Shown piece after piece: positions 37,490 through 52,479 of a stretch of DNA of 64,000 bases; the stretch's first letter is position 1; every line of letters starts with the position of its first letter. A model generated the notes under the pieces. It was not told the DNA's origin. It made no database searches and was given only the letters and a program-made list of their open reading frames with translations. Position numbers and translations under genes: made by a program. The stretch is taken from contig NC_086368.1 in assembly GCF_036324505.1 (NCBI RefSeq), forward strand, positions 17,721,878 to 17,785,877, given 5' to 3'. The DNA is from Eleginops maclovinus. Lineage: Eukaryota; Chordata; Actinopteri; Perciformes; Eleginopidae.

Positions 37490-37715
37490 CCATGACCACA
37501 GTTTTCTGTGTTATTTACTAGAACATCAGAGGTGGAGACTGCAAGTGTGCAAGGACATTGTTTTTCAGTGATGGTAACTGTTCTGGGATCAGATGGGCTC
37601 ATTCAATGACTGGCACCAACTTCCGGACAGATTTTGAGAACATTTTTATCCTGCTCAGTTATCGTTCAAAGCATTAAAAATGATGAAACTGTTATCAAAC
37701 ATTTGCTGCACTAAT

Positions 37716-37821
<106 letters not shown>

Positions 37822-37899
37822 GCGCGCTTGCGGACAAACCACACGCCCTCCTTTCTGCATCATAGCCCGTTGCTACCATCACACGTTCACGTAATATTC

Positions 37900-38074
37900 C
37901 CGTGAACAAGCTGACTTGTTGGAAATGCTAGAGGGTCCTAAATCTGTCTGCAACCACGCTGGCTGTAAAATCGGTGGAAGAAAAAGTGAAGCTGCAACAG
38001 GGAAAATATTAAAATATTAAACAGTGGATTGGATTATTGATTGCATTAGCCTACCAGTTTACCTAATTAAAGGT
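37900..38074 (+). other. Candidate leader exon or promoter region upstream of camkv
   Basis: A consensus 5' splice site (AAAG|gtaagt) follows base 38074. The surrounding DNA is unusually CpG-containing for this interval (CGCGCG before it, TGACGTCCTCGCGC about 130 bp after it). This would suit a non-coding first exon of camkv spliced to the ATG exon near 44.7 kb. The left edge is arbitrary and no transcript evidence is available. Confidence 0.2.
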
Positions 38075-39396
38075 AAGTGAAACACAATTTGCAGATTCTT
38101 TGGTTTACCGTTAACAGATTGCATGTGTTAAGCGCGAGAAGTGGGGAATGTCGAGGAATGTTCCAAGGTTTACATTTAAACATTTTCATTCAGTAAAGTC
38201 GTCCTGACGTCCTCGCGCACTAATGGACGCAGTATTGGTTTCGAAAACTTTTGCGGAGATTTTTAATTTTGGGTTGAAATATCAAGTGCTCATGAGGTTT
38301 AATAAACCTGCAGCAGACTTTTTTTCCAGCATCACTCATACCTGGATGATGCGCAAATAATGTTTATTCAAACTGCTAAGCTGCTTGCTGTCATTTCCAC
38401 ACTATAATCGGTCAGATATGTTTTGCTGTTAACGTTTACGCATAATTCTGCTCATTATGATCCACTCAAAGAGCCCATTCATAATATGTGCTTTAGTTTA
38501 TAAAGACTTGCTCAAACCGCGCTTCAGATTTACATAAGGCATGCTGCTCATGCTCTCAGACTGCAGCATCTCTTCAGTGTTCACATTTTCACAGTCTCAC
38601 GGTGTCCCTGCCTCCTTGTCCTTATTTGTCATCACTTCACACCTATTTCATAAAGTCTATGATTTACACCAAAAGAGCTTGTGATTGCATTGCCAACTCA
38701 CTTTGCCACTGCTAAGTCGCCGCTTCATACACCCAAAAAGAAGTAGTGCTCTGATAGTGAAGCTGCCTGTCCTCTACTGTCCTCTTTCTTGCAATGGCTT
38801 TAGTGTTGGAAACATCTGTATCCATTTAGAGAGCATCACATCAGTAAGATTATATAGACTACATGTAAACTGTGCAAAAAGTTTGGAGAGCCCTGCTGCA
38901 CTGCCAATTGGTTTGATGTAGGAGACAGTGGAGTGTCATAAGAAGGGATGTTGTGTTGGATACCTTCTGCTCTTTGCACTAAAAGCTGAAAACAAGATAT
39001 GTGGTCAATTAACGTATAACTGATATTTAAAGATTAAACAGTACTTTAGGATAAGCACGCTTCTTTTTTAGAAATACTGTCACACATTTTTTCACAGGTG
39101 TCACATTTTTTGTCAGAGTGTAAGCCTGTTTTTACGCAGAAGTTTTTACTGCAGTAAATGTGTTTCCTCGGTTGTGGTGTATGTCATTTTGCATTCAATT
39201 AATTAGCTGTCAGATAACTGGGGCACACATGGTTTTCAGGGTGACATAGTATTTGTTGTAGTTATTTGGTTATGATTCTGGATTTTGTTTTATCAACTGT
39301 GTTTAAGTTCAGGTCAGTGTCTCGGGCAGTATTGTTGATGAGTGCGCAGAGAGCTGTTCTGCGCAGACAGTACCACAGTGCATACTGTAGCACTCG

Positions 39397-39410
39397 GTGA
39401 CCATGGCAAC
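39397..39410. promoter_or_regulatory. RFX X-box motif 6
   Basis: GTGACCATGGCAAC is a full match to GTNNYYATRRNAAC. It lies in a locally GC-richer block (about 39.19-39.83 kb) that also has TAATTA and CTGTCA homeodomain/MEIS-like sites near 39.2 kb, so an enhancer is plausible. Confidence 0.5.
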
Positions 39411-42400
39411 AAAACAACATCATAAGAAACTGGTCAGATGGGCCAGTGATGCCCGCAGAACAGATGAATGGTCGTCTCAATGCATAGCAGAGGAGCAAAT
39501 AGGAGGACTGATTCCTACGCATCCAAATCTTTTGTCTTTCTTTGGACTTTGAGAAAAACAAACACAATACCTTGCTTCTGTTCAACTCTGACATAATGTC
39601 CTTGGAAAATATAAGTAGCTTATTGTGTTCACAGTGAGCAAGTGCAACATTTAGGTCATAAATGAGGCAGTAAAGGCTTATTAAATGTGGCTCAAACATC
39701 ACCACCAGCACCATCAGCCAGCCTCCTGTCACAAGGTCGTTGCCTTTAAAGAGGCTCGTCTGTGGCCAAATCCACGGCTCTCTTGGGCCTGCTGCTGCCG
39801 CCTGACAGTTCTTTGACCAAAACATTTGAGCTCTGCAATGAGTTACACTGAGTTCTATTTAGACTAGATCATCATGCAGTGATCCAACAGAAAACTGAAA
39901 TCCCACTTCTTTCTGTATTCAGAAGGTGCTAGAGACATTTTTGTTGATACTTCATATTCTCCTACACACACACAGTTGCATGCTTTAGATCGGCACTTGT
40001 GTAAAGTGAGTCAAAAAGACCTACAACAAACTGTAAGAGGGCAACATTAAACCATATCTGCACAGATGAGCAGACACTTTAGGGAAAATCATCATCTCAG
40101 ATCCTAAGCACAACTTGGACCACATATCAGTTACAGTGTTAGAATGTAAGCAAGGAGTCCAGCTGGATTACAGTGTCAATGTAAATCTGACATTAAAAGA
40201 TACGTATGGCAATTCGGAAATTAATAATTGTATGATATTTTCCAGACTGTGTACTTCAGTAGGTTGAACATGAATTTAATCGTTGAACACATGTATTCAA
40301 ATGTGGCAGTAGATGCATGTCACTCTAAATTAAGACTTCTTTAATGTGAAATTTAGAAATAGCACCTCTGTTCGGCCAATCGGTATGTTATTGAATGCCA
40401 GAACAGGAAGCCAAAATACATCCTTCAGAAAAGCTTGAAAATAAGTGTCTGATATGTTGTAAATCTTAATGTTTTCCTTTTGGCCAAGCCTTATATTTAT
40501 CTGCGCCAGCCAAAACTGCGAGGTTGTACATTTTAAAACCCTTGTCGTGTGTTTTTTCCAACGCAATGGGGATGTAGGAGATTGGAGTCTTTAAGCTCAT
40601 CAGACAAATTGTTGTTATTTTGAACTGCCTGATCTATTCCAAATTTCCTTATGTATCCTAGTTTTTTCAGAAATCCAGCAGATGTGTAAAACATGGTGCC
40701 ATGTCCTTAATGTGTTAAAGCTCAACCAACAGTGTCTGAGAGGTGATACTTTGAACAATATTACAGTTTAATAGGTATTACCTTTACTAACCAACAGTTA
40801 TGCTTCTGTGAAATAAATAGGACACTGATTTAAAGTATGTTTATCAAATGCAAAAGCTCTACCTTTGTCATTGTCCCCCAAGGGTGTCTACAGTGAAGTT
40901 CTCTCAGTGTCGAGCTCTCCAACAGTCTGAATTTGACGCAGCATTTACATTCCCATTATTGAAGAGCATTTCGTTCAGATCTTTCAAAAGGCAAGGATAA
41001 AAGAGCCCTGATTCAGCAATAGTCAAGTGCCTTGTATCTTTATCTTCTCCCGCGAAGGAGATCAGTCTTTTATCTCCAGGATTACTTTGAATTGGGCGGT
41101 GGTCAAGTGCACACAAAATACTGTCTAAATTATCATACTCACTGTTTAGTATTTGCTGCAATGTGACGCTTTGAGTCCAGTTTTTGAGAACAAGGTGAGA
41201 GGATATGATTCATTGTGAGGTGTAGTGATTTAATTCAATTGTCTCACATCAGTGTCACCTTCCAATCGTCCTTGGCATTTAAGGTATTGTTTGTCTTTGC
41301 AAGTTGGATGTGACCTCTTTTGGAAATGATATTGTATTTAATGTTGATCATGCAATGTACGTACTCTCTGAAATACATCATGGTTTGGGCAAGAGAGACA
41401 AAGTTACGTTCTCTGTGTTTGAGTAACTACATCTATTACTCATCTGGGAATTGTGTTCTGTGTACTTCAGAAAAAAATACAGCCCTGAGTTACAAAGATT
41501 GTCTGATATAAACTTTAACAATTAAGATACTGTCTGAATATTTTGGCTTTTCAAGTTGACCTCAAAATGCACTTAAACAAGATGGAAGATGGAAATGAGC
41601 TCTTATTTAAATATGGCATAAATGTTTTTTATATATGGACTTTTTTTAAACAAAGACCTATACTAATTAAACCAATGCTTTTTTGTGAGTGGGTGGACTT
41701 TTCATTAAACAAGGTAAACACGTCTTAGAAACACTGGTAGTTTTTGCTCAAAAGGACACAATATAACCTTTTGAACATAGAAAGGGAGTTTTATTATTGA
41801 CAGACATCAGAGATTCAAAGGAGAGGCAAGGACTGAGCTAAAAAAGAACCAAATATTCAACCTCTGAGCAAATCATGGTTATTACCTTCTGTTCTGTTAT
41901 ATTAAATACAACACCTTATGGATTTATTTAAAAATGTGTGTTACTGTGGCCTTACTATAAATCAATAGTACTTTTGTGTTGAGCAGCATTTTACCTGTAA
42001 AATCAACATGAATAGAGAAGCACTTTTGGATTTCTGCAGGTACTATATTGTATCAGGGAACAGGGAACTTTAAGCTAAATTTAATTTGTTTATCACTTCT
42101 TAAAACCTTTTCTCTCGCAGACGCCCCAACATGATTAACTGCAAATGTAGGTAACATTAGGGGCGAGTGAGAAATTCTATAGAGTTGTATTCAACTTAAA
42201 TGTACTAAGAGTGTATTCTTCTCGTTCTGGCACAATATATTTTTACATCGTTTTTTTATCAATGCCTGTCCTTGCCAAAGCTAAAGATGCATACAACTGA
42301 TGTTGTGCACATCATTATATAATTTATACAATTTTCAAAATTAGGAAGGGTAATGTTGTGATGGTTAGATCAATTCTCTAAGTCCCATAAACATGTTGAG

Positions 42401-44088
42401 CTTTATAGATGCTACTTGATATAACATTGATTTGTGTAGATAATGCATGTTATCTGTCTGTATGAGGGGAATAAAGAGAACTGCAACACAGCTACTTCAG
42501 TTCCCTGTTAATCAATAGGACTGTATCCAAATGAATCAAAAACTTCATGAATTATTTTTCCGCCCTGCAGTATATGGATCAAAGAGAGATTAGCTCCATT
42601 AAATCAGGATCAATAAAGAGGGTAAAATGAGGAGCATCAATAGAAACGGATCTCTTTTAATAACCAAGCAATTTACATAAGGTAACACTTTTTATACGAG
42701 CTTCACTGTAGAGATCTGAGGAGTAATGAGTCCCCTTGTGGACAGTAGCACACTGCACTGCATATTCTTCCCTCCTGTCTTCAACTTAAAGGCTCTCTCT
42801 TGATTCACAAAACATGAGATCTTCTGCCTGACACCTCCTACAATGTTGCTTGTGCATAATAATAGTAATAAAGTGCATAAATAAATAATGTTTTTAACAT
42901 TTACCAGCTTCAAATTCAGTTTTTCTATATTCATAAAACTACTTTTTGTTGCACTAAAGATACTACTGGATGCTGAAGCACGAAAAAATCTCTGGCTCTG
43001 ATAGGGTCTTGACTGAGGCTCCAGACAGCACCTCAGTCAGAGTTTCTTTACTCCCACTCTCTCGTGCTGGCTGCCATTTCTATTGTAAGTCTTGCCAAAA
43101 AAACTGGGTCTCTTTTCTCTTCAGCATCCTATTTCGCCAGTAATATTTAGCTGGTAGTGGTGGACCTGTTACGTATTCTACTGTGCAGCTGCAGCTATTC
43201 AAGTCACCCTCATTTAAAGTCCTAAAATATTTGTTAGTGTATAAATTGAAACTTTTCTGCTGCATTTAATTGTAACACTATAACAACAAGTAGAAAAATA
43301 ATGATTTTTTAATGTGGCCTAAAAAGCTACATCAGATAAACTTGGTTTAGCAAAAAGAGTTACATCACCCTATGTCCATGGTATTCCAGCCGTGTTTATA
43401 GTGAATTAAAAAGAAGCAGGGTTGTGTACCTAATTAAGTTATTTATGTGTTTTCTTTTTATCGAGGCTGCAATTCCATAAAATGTGCTAAATGACCACAT
43501 GTTGGTTGAATTTTAATAGCTTTTTGTTGTGTACAGTTAGAAATGTTCTTCATTGATCCTTATGTTCAGATACACAGTCAGCTATGTATGTGACCTCGAT
43601 GGAGTTTGAGTGAGAGTGTATGTATTTGTTGCTGTTAAGCATATATGACTGCATTTATACTTCTGGTTTTATAAAAAATAAAAAAGTATTTCGGTTGATA
43701 CCCCACCGATTCCAAGTACCAATGACAATGACCTAGCAATTATGTAGTATATGGTTGTTTGTAATCCATTTAGTTGTTATCTTGACATTTTGCCATCAGT
43801 TTATTACAACATAACCCAACATATGTGAATATTGTGATCAGGTCGGTAGAGCAGAAGGGAAGGCATTATAACTCTGAGTAGTTATAACTTCTTCCTTCAC
43901 TGGCTTTCTTGTAGAAATTAAAACACAAATCTCGTCTACAATTGTTCATCCAGAGATGGAGTTAATAGCTTTCCTGACTTTGGAAATATAAAAAAAAAAG
44001 TAGACAAAAGTCACAGAAAAAGCACAGGGTCATGTCCATCAGAATAGTATCTTCAGTAGAAAGCAGACAGATGAAATGCTACAGATGT

Positions 44089-44090
<2 letters not shown>

Positions 44091-44150
<60 letters not shown>
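44091..44150 (+). repeat. (CTG)20 trinucleotide repeat upstream of camkv
   Basis: Twenty perfect CTG units, uninterrupted, ending 565 bp before the camkv ATG. Read in another frame it gives the poly-Cys open frame at 44032-44247, which is not a believable protein. If camkv has an upstream non-coding exon, the repeat is transcribed as CUG in its leader intron. Confidence 0.97.
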
Positions 44151-44151
<1 letters not shown>

Positions 44152-44715
44152 AGTACAAAGCTGACTCACTGCAGAGTGGATAAAACAAGCCTGGTGGTCT
44201 GGCAGAGTTCACTGAGGAAGAGTATTTTATTTGAAAAGGAAATTTAATGTTGTTTTGCTGTTATGGAAATCTGATTTAATTTGCTCCCACAAGCTCAATT
44301 ACAATTACCTTTTCTCAGATGTATGATCAAATAAGATTCAGAGAAAAAAACAATAATGCGCCCAAACTGCTCCCTCATAATGACTCAATGATTTGCTGCA
44401 TTATTTTATGCTAACGGCCTCAACTGAGCTGTCGGTGTTCTCCATTTCTATTATTGCCATTAATGAAAGAGTTTATTTAGGTGTAAAGCAAGTTGTGCTG
44501 CATTTAAAACAATGCATATCAAATGTTATTATGTCATTCAGTAATGTGCACACAGCTCCAGCAGTTGGTCAGTTGCTCATCCATGTGTTCCATTTTTGTA
44601 TTGTGGAAAGTCTCCCTAAATAATGTTGTATTACTAGGGTAAATCTAACAAGTTTCAAATACTCCACAGGTTTACTTGTGGCACATTATTCCCTGGCTGT
44701 AGGGCACAAGCTGCC

Positions 44716-47980
<3,265 letters not shown>

Positions 47981-49054
47981 GCACCAAACAAATATGAGAG
48001 GAGGACCAACAAGCACATGTGAAGTACAGCCAATACATCTGGCATTATGATACCAGGTCTATGTTGTTCGACTACCCCTTAGTTTGCAGAGTAACTTCAT
48101 CACATCATGCATTTAATCATGTTGCCTTCTGTATTGATTGGTCTATTGAATAGTGTTATCTCCTCTCCTTTGTTATTTTGTGTACCAGTCCCTTTAAAGC
48201 TAGTTGCAAAGTAGCTATTATGTTGCTTCCTTTCCCCTGAAAACTGTTAAAACAAAATGTTATTTAGTGGAATCGGCTCATCTTTGTTCCACAGCGCTTG
48301 TATATAGGTGTATTTGTTTCTTGCTAGTTTTCAGCTTCAGAACTTACAATCCTGAATTCATTTCTTGTGACTTGAAATTATAAGTTGAATGATTTTTTTG
48401 AGAAAATGCGCTGACTTTCTAAAAATAAATCCCTGCATGCTTATTTAAGTTCAGATACCATGCTTTTTAGTAGGATATTTTAGTGAGTTAAAGAAATGTC
48501 ATTATTTAAAAAAAAGATAATGAGACACTGATGACTATCCTTTGAAGTGATGTACCAATCAGATACAATGATTAATATGTGTTTTCAGCTTAACACCCTG
48601 ATTTTTTTTTTGCAGTAAAATTTCAGTCAACTTACAATTTTAATTAGCAAAAAAGCATATTTTAAGTTAAGTGCCTTAATATTTGTTGCAGTTATGTATG
48701 TTGTGTTTCAACAGAATCAACGTGATAACTATTACTTACTGATTTCTTTGAAATGTTTCGGTGTTTTCCTTTGCTTTTCTGTTTAGTTTTAAGCTGCTGT
48801 ATTGATACTTGTGTTCTGTCCTCTTTCACACACAGAAAAAAGTAAATTTAGAATGTTGTATGTGGAGTGATGTTTTTTGCTGTCATTGTTGTGTTGTCAC
48901 TTGTAATAAGTACCTTTCTGAGTTTATAGCTGAGTCCATATACTGTACCACTTTGTATTTTTGCAATGTATACATGTGTATTTTTTTATTTTGTGTGTAA
49001 TAAGCAAAATTTAGCTGAGCTAACAGTTTGCTACAATGCTTGTGAATTAATAAA
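47981..49054 (+). other. camkv: Probable camkv 3' UTR
   Basis: AT-rich DNA follows the camkv stop codon, with AATAAA signals at 48424-48429 and 49049-49054; a further AATAAA near 49410 is less likely to be the end. No other gene is seen before the transposon-like element at 49.8 kb. Confidence 0.5.
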
Positions 49055-49824
49055 ATGAGCAATATTGATATTGATGAAATTGTGTGATTATTCCGAAAAT
49101 TACCCTCATTGACAACTGTACTATTTGACAACACAGGTCATCCTACGAGCCATCATTCCCCTTTTATAGCAAAGAATGAAAGCAATCGCAATCATCTTGA
49201 GAATAGTGTTAGCAAATACTTGTTGGTTTATGTTTTTGTGCATTATTTTAAATAAAAAAATGTTTTCATAATGAATGTTGGTCAAAACATGTGCTTTAAG
49301 AATATATATTTTCTCATATCAGAATATATTTCACATTGTTTTAAATGGACGTTAACCAACATTTTCTTTATTTAATGTCAATTAATCAACATTTTCTGTA
49401 TTTAATGTCAATAAAGATGAACAACTGATCACGCATGTGTATAGGCTATGGCTCTCTCATATAATACATGCCATTTTTGCCAAATCAAAATGGGGGAAAA
49501 AATGAATGTTACATGTTTTGTACAGACATAGTGGGTTGATGAATGCCTACATGTCAATTCATGTAATTGCAATGACCTCTCTACAGAGATTTGTGTGTTC
49601 CAAACTGGAATACATCGCATATCGAAGTATTTGGTTCCTGGTGGGATAAACCTATTTTAACGAACCATTACTGTGACCTAGCTGTGATGTTTTTATCAAG
49701 GCCTAGCCGTTTACCAAACATAGTCTTTATACAAAATAAATGATAACAGTGGTTGCATCCAATCATGAAAACATTACACTTTTTTCCACTGATGTGCAAT
49801 GCCTTGTTTAAACATGACGTGTAA

Positions 49825-50943
49825 CAGGGACGTGCACAGACATTTGGAGGGGCTATTGCTCTAAACTTGAAAAAGAGCTTCTAACTAATTACCTTAAATA
49901 AACTCAGTAATTAATGAAACCAGTTCAATACGCATTATTCTTATTCTTATCATTCTTTATGAGCACAGTAACGGTAAGGTATCAAATTACTTATTTATTT
50001 AGTATTCAATAACTTAATAACAGAGGTCAAACTAAAATGGTAGACATGGCAGAAATCCTGCTATGAAGCGGGACAGTGAAGTGTTCTCTCTTTGTGAGAG
50101 GGCGATCAAGAGAAGAGAGCGAGCGTCGAGAGATTTTACGGAGCAGTTGAAAAGACAGAAGCGCAATAACAAGTATATTTAGGTGTTTTTTTTGTAAATA
50201 ACCGACGGTGTCAAGAAATAAAGTCCCCAATTTTCCAAAATCCGACACTAGAGGCGGTCTTAACGCATCGGCACCAATAGCCTACAGTACAATAAATATT
50301 ATATGTTTAAAACGTAAAATGTGTAATCACACACTTAGCGATATAGAAACCTAAATAATAAAAACTTACCTGGTTTAAAACACTTTTGTGGTCATACTGT
50401 GTGGAATTAGTTCACACTGAAACGAGTTATTCATTCAGAATGTCGCGGGCAATTACATATAAGAAGAAGTAGAAGAAGAACGCTGCTAACGCTATATGCT
50501 AACGCTAAGGCTACCATAATTGTATCGCTGAGAACAAGCATCACGCCATTTAAACATCAACTTTGTTATAATTTTATTTCACCTTGCTATGTGTTTTTAA
50601 AGCATATTTGAAAACGGGGACATTTCCGGGAAAAGATTGACCCGGGGATTGGCCACCAAACCCAGGCAGGCATTTGGTATGATCACCTTAGCGGTATGAA
50701 GCCGGACACGAGGGCTTTCCTCTACTCTCAGCTGTCAGTTTGTAAACTAGGTCACGTGCCTCGGGGCCGATGACAGCGCTGACAAGGTGTGTTTCCCGCA
50801 GCGAGACCGTGGGCTTATCATGTTGATTCGGCCACAACAGAAAAAATAAAAAACACTTGTTCTCTCCAAAAGGGCAGGTCAGCCAAAAGGGGCAAATGGG
50901 CCATTGCCCGGGAAACATTAGCCTGTACCTGTGCACGTCCCGG
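49825..50943. mobile_element. hAT-like non-autonomous DNA transposon
   Basis: The left end reads CAGGGACGTGCACAG and the right end is its inverse, CTGTGCACGTCCCGG, with a 13-bp perfect inverted match (GGGACGTGCACAG). The flanks are ACGTGTAA on the left and CTGTGTAA on the right, matching at six of eight bases, as expected for an old 8-bp hAT target duplication. The ~1.1 kb interior has no transposase-like frame; its longest frame (50027-50248, minus) is short and unrecognised. This makes it a deletion derivative or MITE-like copy. Superfamily assignment rests on the CAGGG-type terminus and duplication length. Confidence 0.7.
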
Positions 50944-50958
50944 CTGTGTAAAGAAAGT

Positions 50959-50998
50959 AATCCCAATTTGGGATCAATAAAGTATATCTTATTTTAAC
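50959..50998 (+). mobile_element. Probable 3' tail of a fish non-LTR retrotransposon
   Basis: The segment with TTTGGGATCAATAAAGTAT resembles the common 3' end of fish L2-like LINE copies as I remember it. It begins right after the hAT-like element and ends within about 180 bp of the end of rbm6 exon 1. No database match could be run. Confidence 0.4.
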
Positions 50999-50999
50999 C

Positions 51000-51176
51000 G
51001 CTGGGGGGCAGCACGTCATATACAGCGGCAGGTTTGCAAAGGTCGTTGATCCACAGAAGAAGAAGACGGAAGATTCGTCTCGGCTGCAGCGACCCAATAA
51101 GTATTTCGTTGAAGCCATCGAAAACCTAAACAAAAAACCTCGGAAATATCGATAAGAAGCTCAACAAACCATCAAG
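51000..51176 (+). other. rbm6: rbm6 promoter/non-coding first exon (left edge unknown)
   Basis: A strong 5' splice site (ATCAAG|gtacgt) follows 51176, and an acceptor (cttccag) precedes 52459, the short exon carrying the ATG at 52480. The DNA here is CpG-containing, with an ETS-like CGGAAG site and a CTCF-like near-match (CCGCTGGGGGGCAG, two transitions from consensus, at about 50999-51012). The transcription start is not determinable; 51000 is a guess. Confidence 0.5.
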
Positions 51177-51709
51177 GTACGTTTTATAGAGGCAATATCT
51201 ACGTGATAATAGTGGAATTTAAAGTCGGTTAAATGGTCTTTTTCTGAAAGGAGGCTAACGCAGATAGACCGGCTTCCCAACGAGACGAGTTAGCAAGGTT
51301 AGCTTCTATAGCGTCACCAAGGTAACGATCCTTAACGTTTGTTTAGCTGTCTATTGCTCGCTAAGTTAATCACGATAACATTCCCATTTATATGCAGCAC
51401 TTGCATTGAATCCGTGTGTTTACTGCAATACAGCCATCATCAGTACTTATACAGTTTGTTTATGTTGTGGCGTAGATGTGGAGGGCCTAGTGATAGCTAG
51501 CGGGCCAACATTGAGCCAACACACCAGCCTGTGTTACGAGCCATAGCTTTGACGTATGCAGCCATCTTTAGAGTATCTTCACTGAAGCACCAAAAATAAC
51601 GCAATTGCATAAATACAAACCACCTCTTATTCATGTGTGTTAACAATATGTACTATGCTTATTTAGATTTAAGTATTTGTTAACATGCACTGGTACCTGC
51701 CCATTTCAA

Positions 51710-52057
51710 TGTTTATATATTTAACCTTGTTCACATATCTCTATGTACATTCGCCTGATCAGAATTTTGACTCTTGGTGTTTTTATTAATTCTATTCATA
51801 CTGTTACTAAATGTTCATTCTTATTTTTTAATTCTTATAATCCCTTTCGTATATTATCATGTGTATCTATGTCTTGCTGCTACAACACCTGCTTTTCCCT
51901 ACAGGAATCACTAAAGGTCTAACTGTTTTCAAATGCCTTTTTATAATGTGTTTATACAGCACTATTTCGTAACGCTCTTAATGTCTTTCATGTTTGTAAA
52001 GCACTTTGAATTGCCTTGTGTTGAAAGGTGCTATATAAATAAACTTGCCTTGCCTTA
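51710..52057 (+). mobile_element. LINE/SINE-derived sequence in rbm6 intron 1
   Basis: The right part (about 51994-52057) contains GTAAAGCACTTTGAATTGCC, a GGTGCTATATAAATAAA stretch and a CTTGCCTTGCCTT tail. I recognise this as a frequent 3' end of fish non-LTR retroposons. A second LINE-tail-like stretch (TTGCTGCTACAACACC then CTAAAGGTCTAAC) lies at about 51873-51924. The left boundary is uncertain. Confidence 0.5.
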
Positions 52058-52479
52058 TCTTTGTAAATATAACTGTCAACCTGATGTCCATTCTGTAAAT
52101 AGATAACAGGTTACATTATGTGTTTCATATATGCTCGTCCTGGGAGTGGGGTCCCTTCTCTGTTGCTCTCTGAGGTTTATTACATGTTCCCTCGTTTTTT
52201 ACTATCAGGATTGAGTCATAAGCTGTAAATATCAAAGCCCCTTTAGGCCAATGTGTGATTTGTCATTGTTGGATATATTTTCCCCCCTTTTTTTATTAGA
52301 ACTTAATGCTGCCATGCACTCAGATGATTTAGTAATTTGTCTAAATTTGGGTTGTGCATTGAAAGTAACCCTCTAAGCTATTTTTCATGATTGATATACC
52401 TGCCACAAACAAGTCAAAAGTAGTCTGTGTATTCATATACCTCCAACTTTGCTTCCAGATAAGATACTGACTTACAAAC

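Noticed and set aside
37608..37630. REST/NRSE-like site (GGCACC, 7-bp gap, GGACAG)
   Set aside because: Both half-sites have several mismatches and the spacing fits neither the canonical nor the usual expanded form.
39262..39825. 187-codon open frame on the minus strand
   Set aside because: No recognisable domain, composition like translated non-coding DNA, no splice context; a frame this long is not very unlikely by chance in 64 kb. Kept only as a note.
44032..44247. Poly-Cys protein frame
   Set aside because: Produced by reading (CTG)20 in the TGC frame; no supporting gene structure.
50027..50248. Minus-strand frame inside the hAT-like element as a transposase remnant
   Set aside because: Only 73 codons, with no hAT catalytic or dimerisation motif that I can see.
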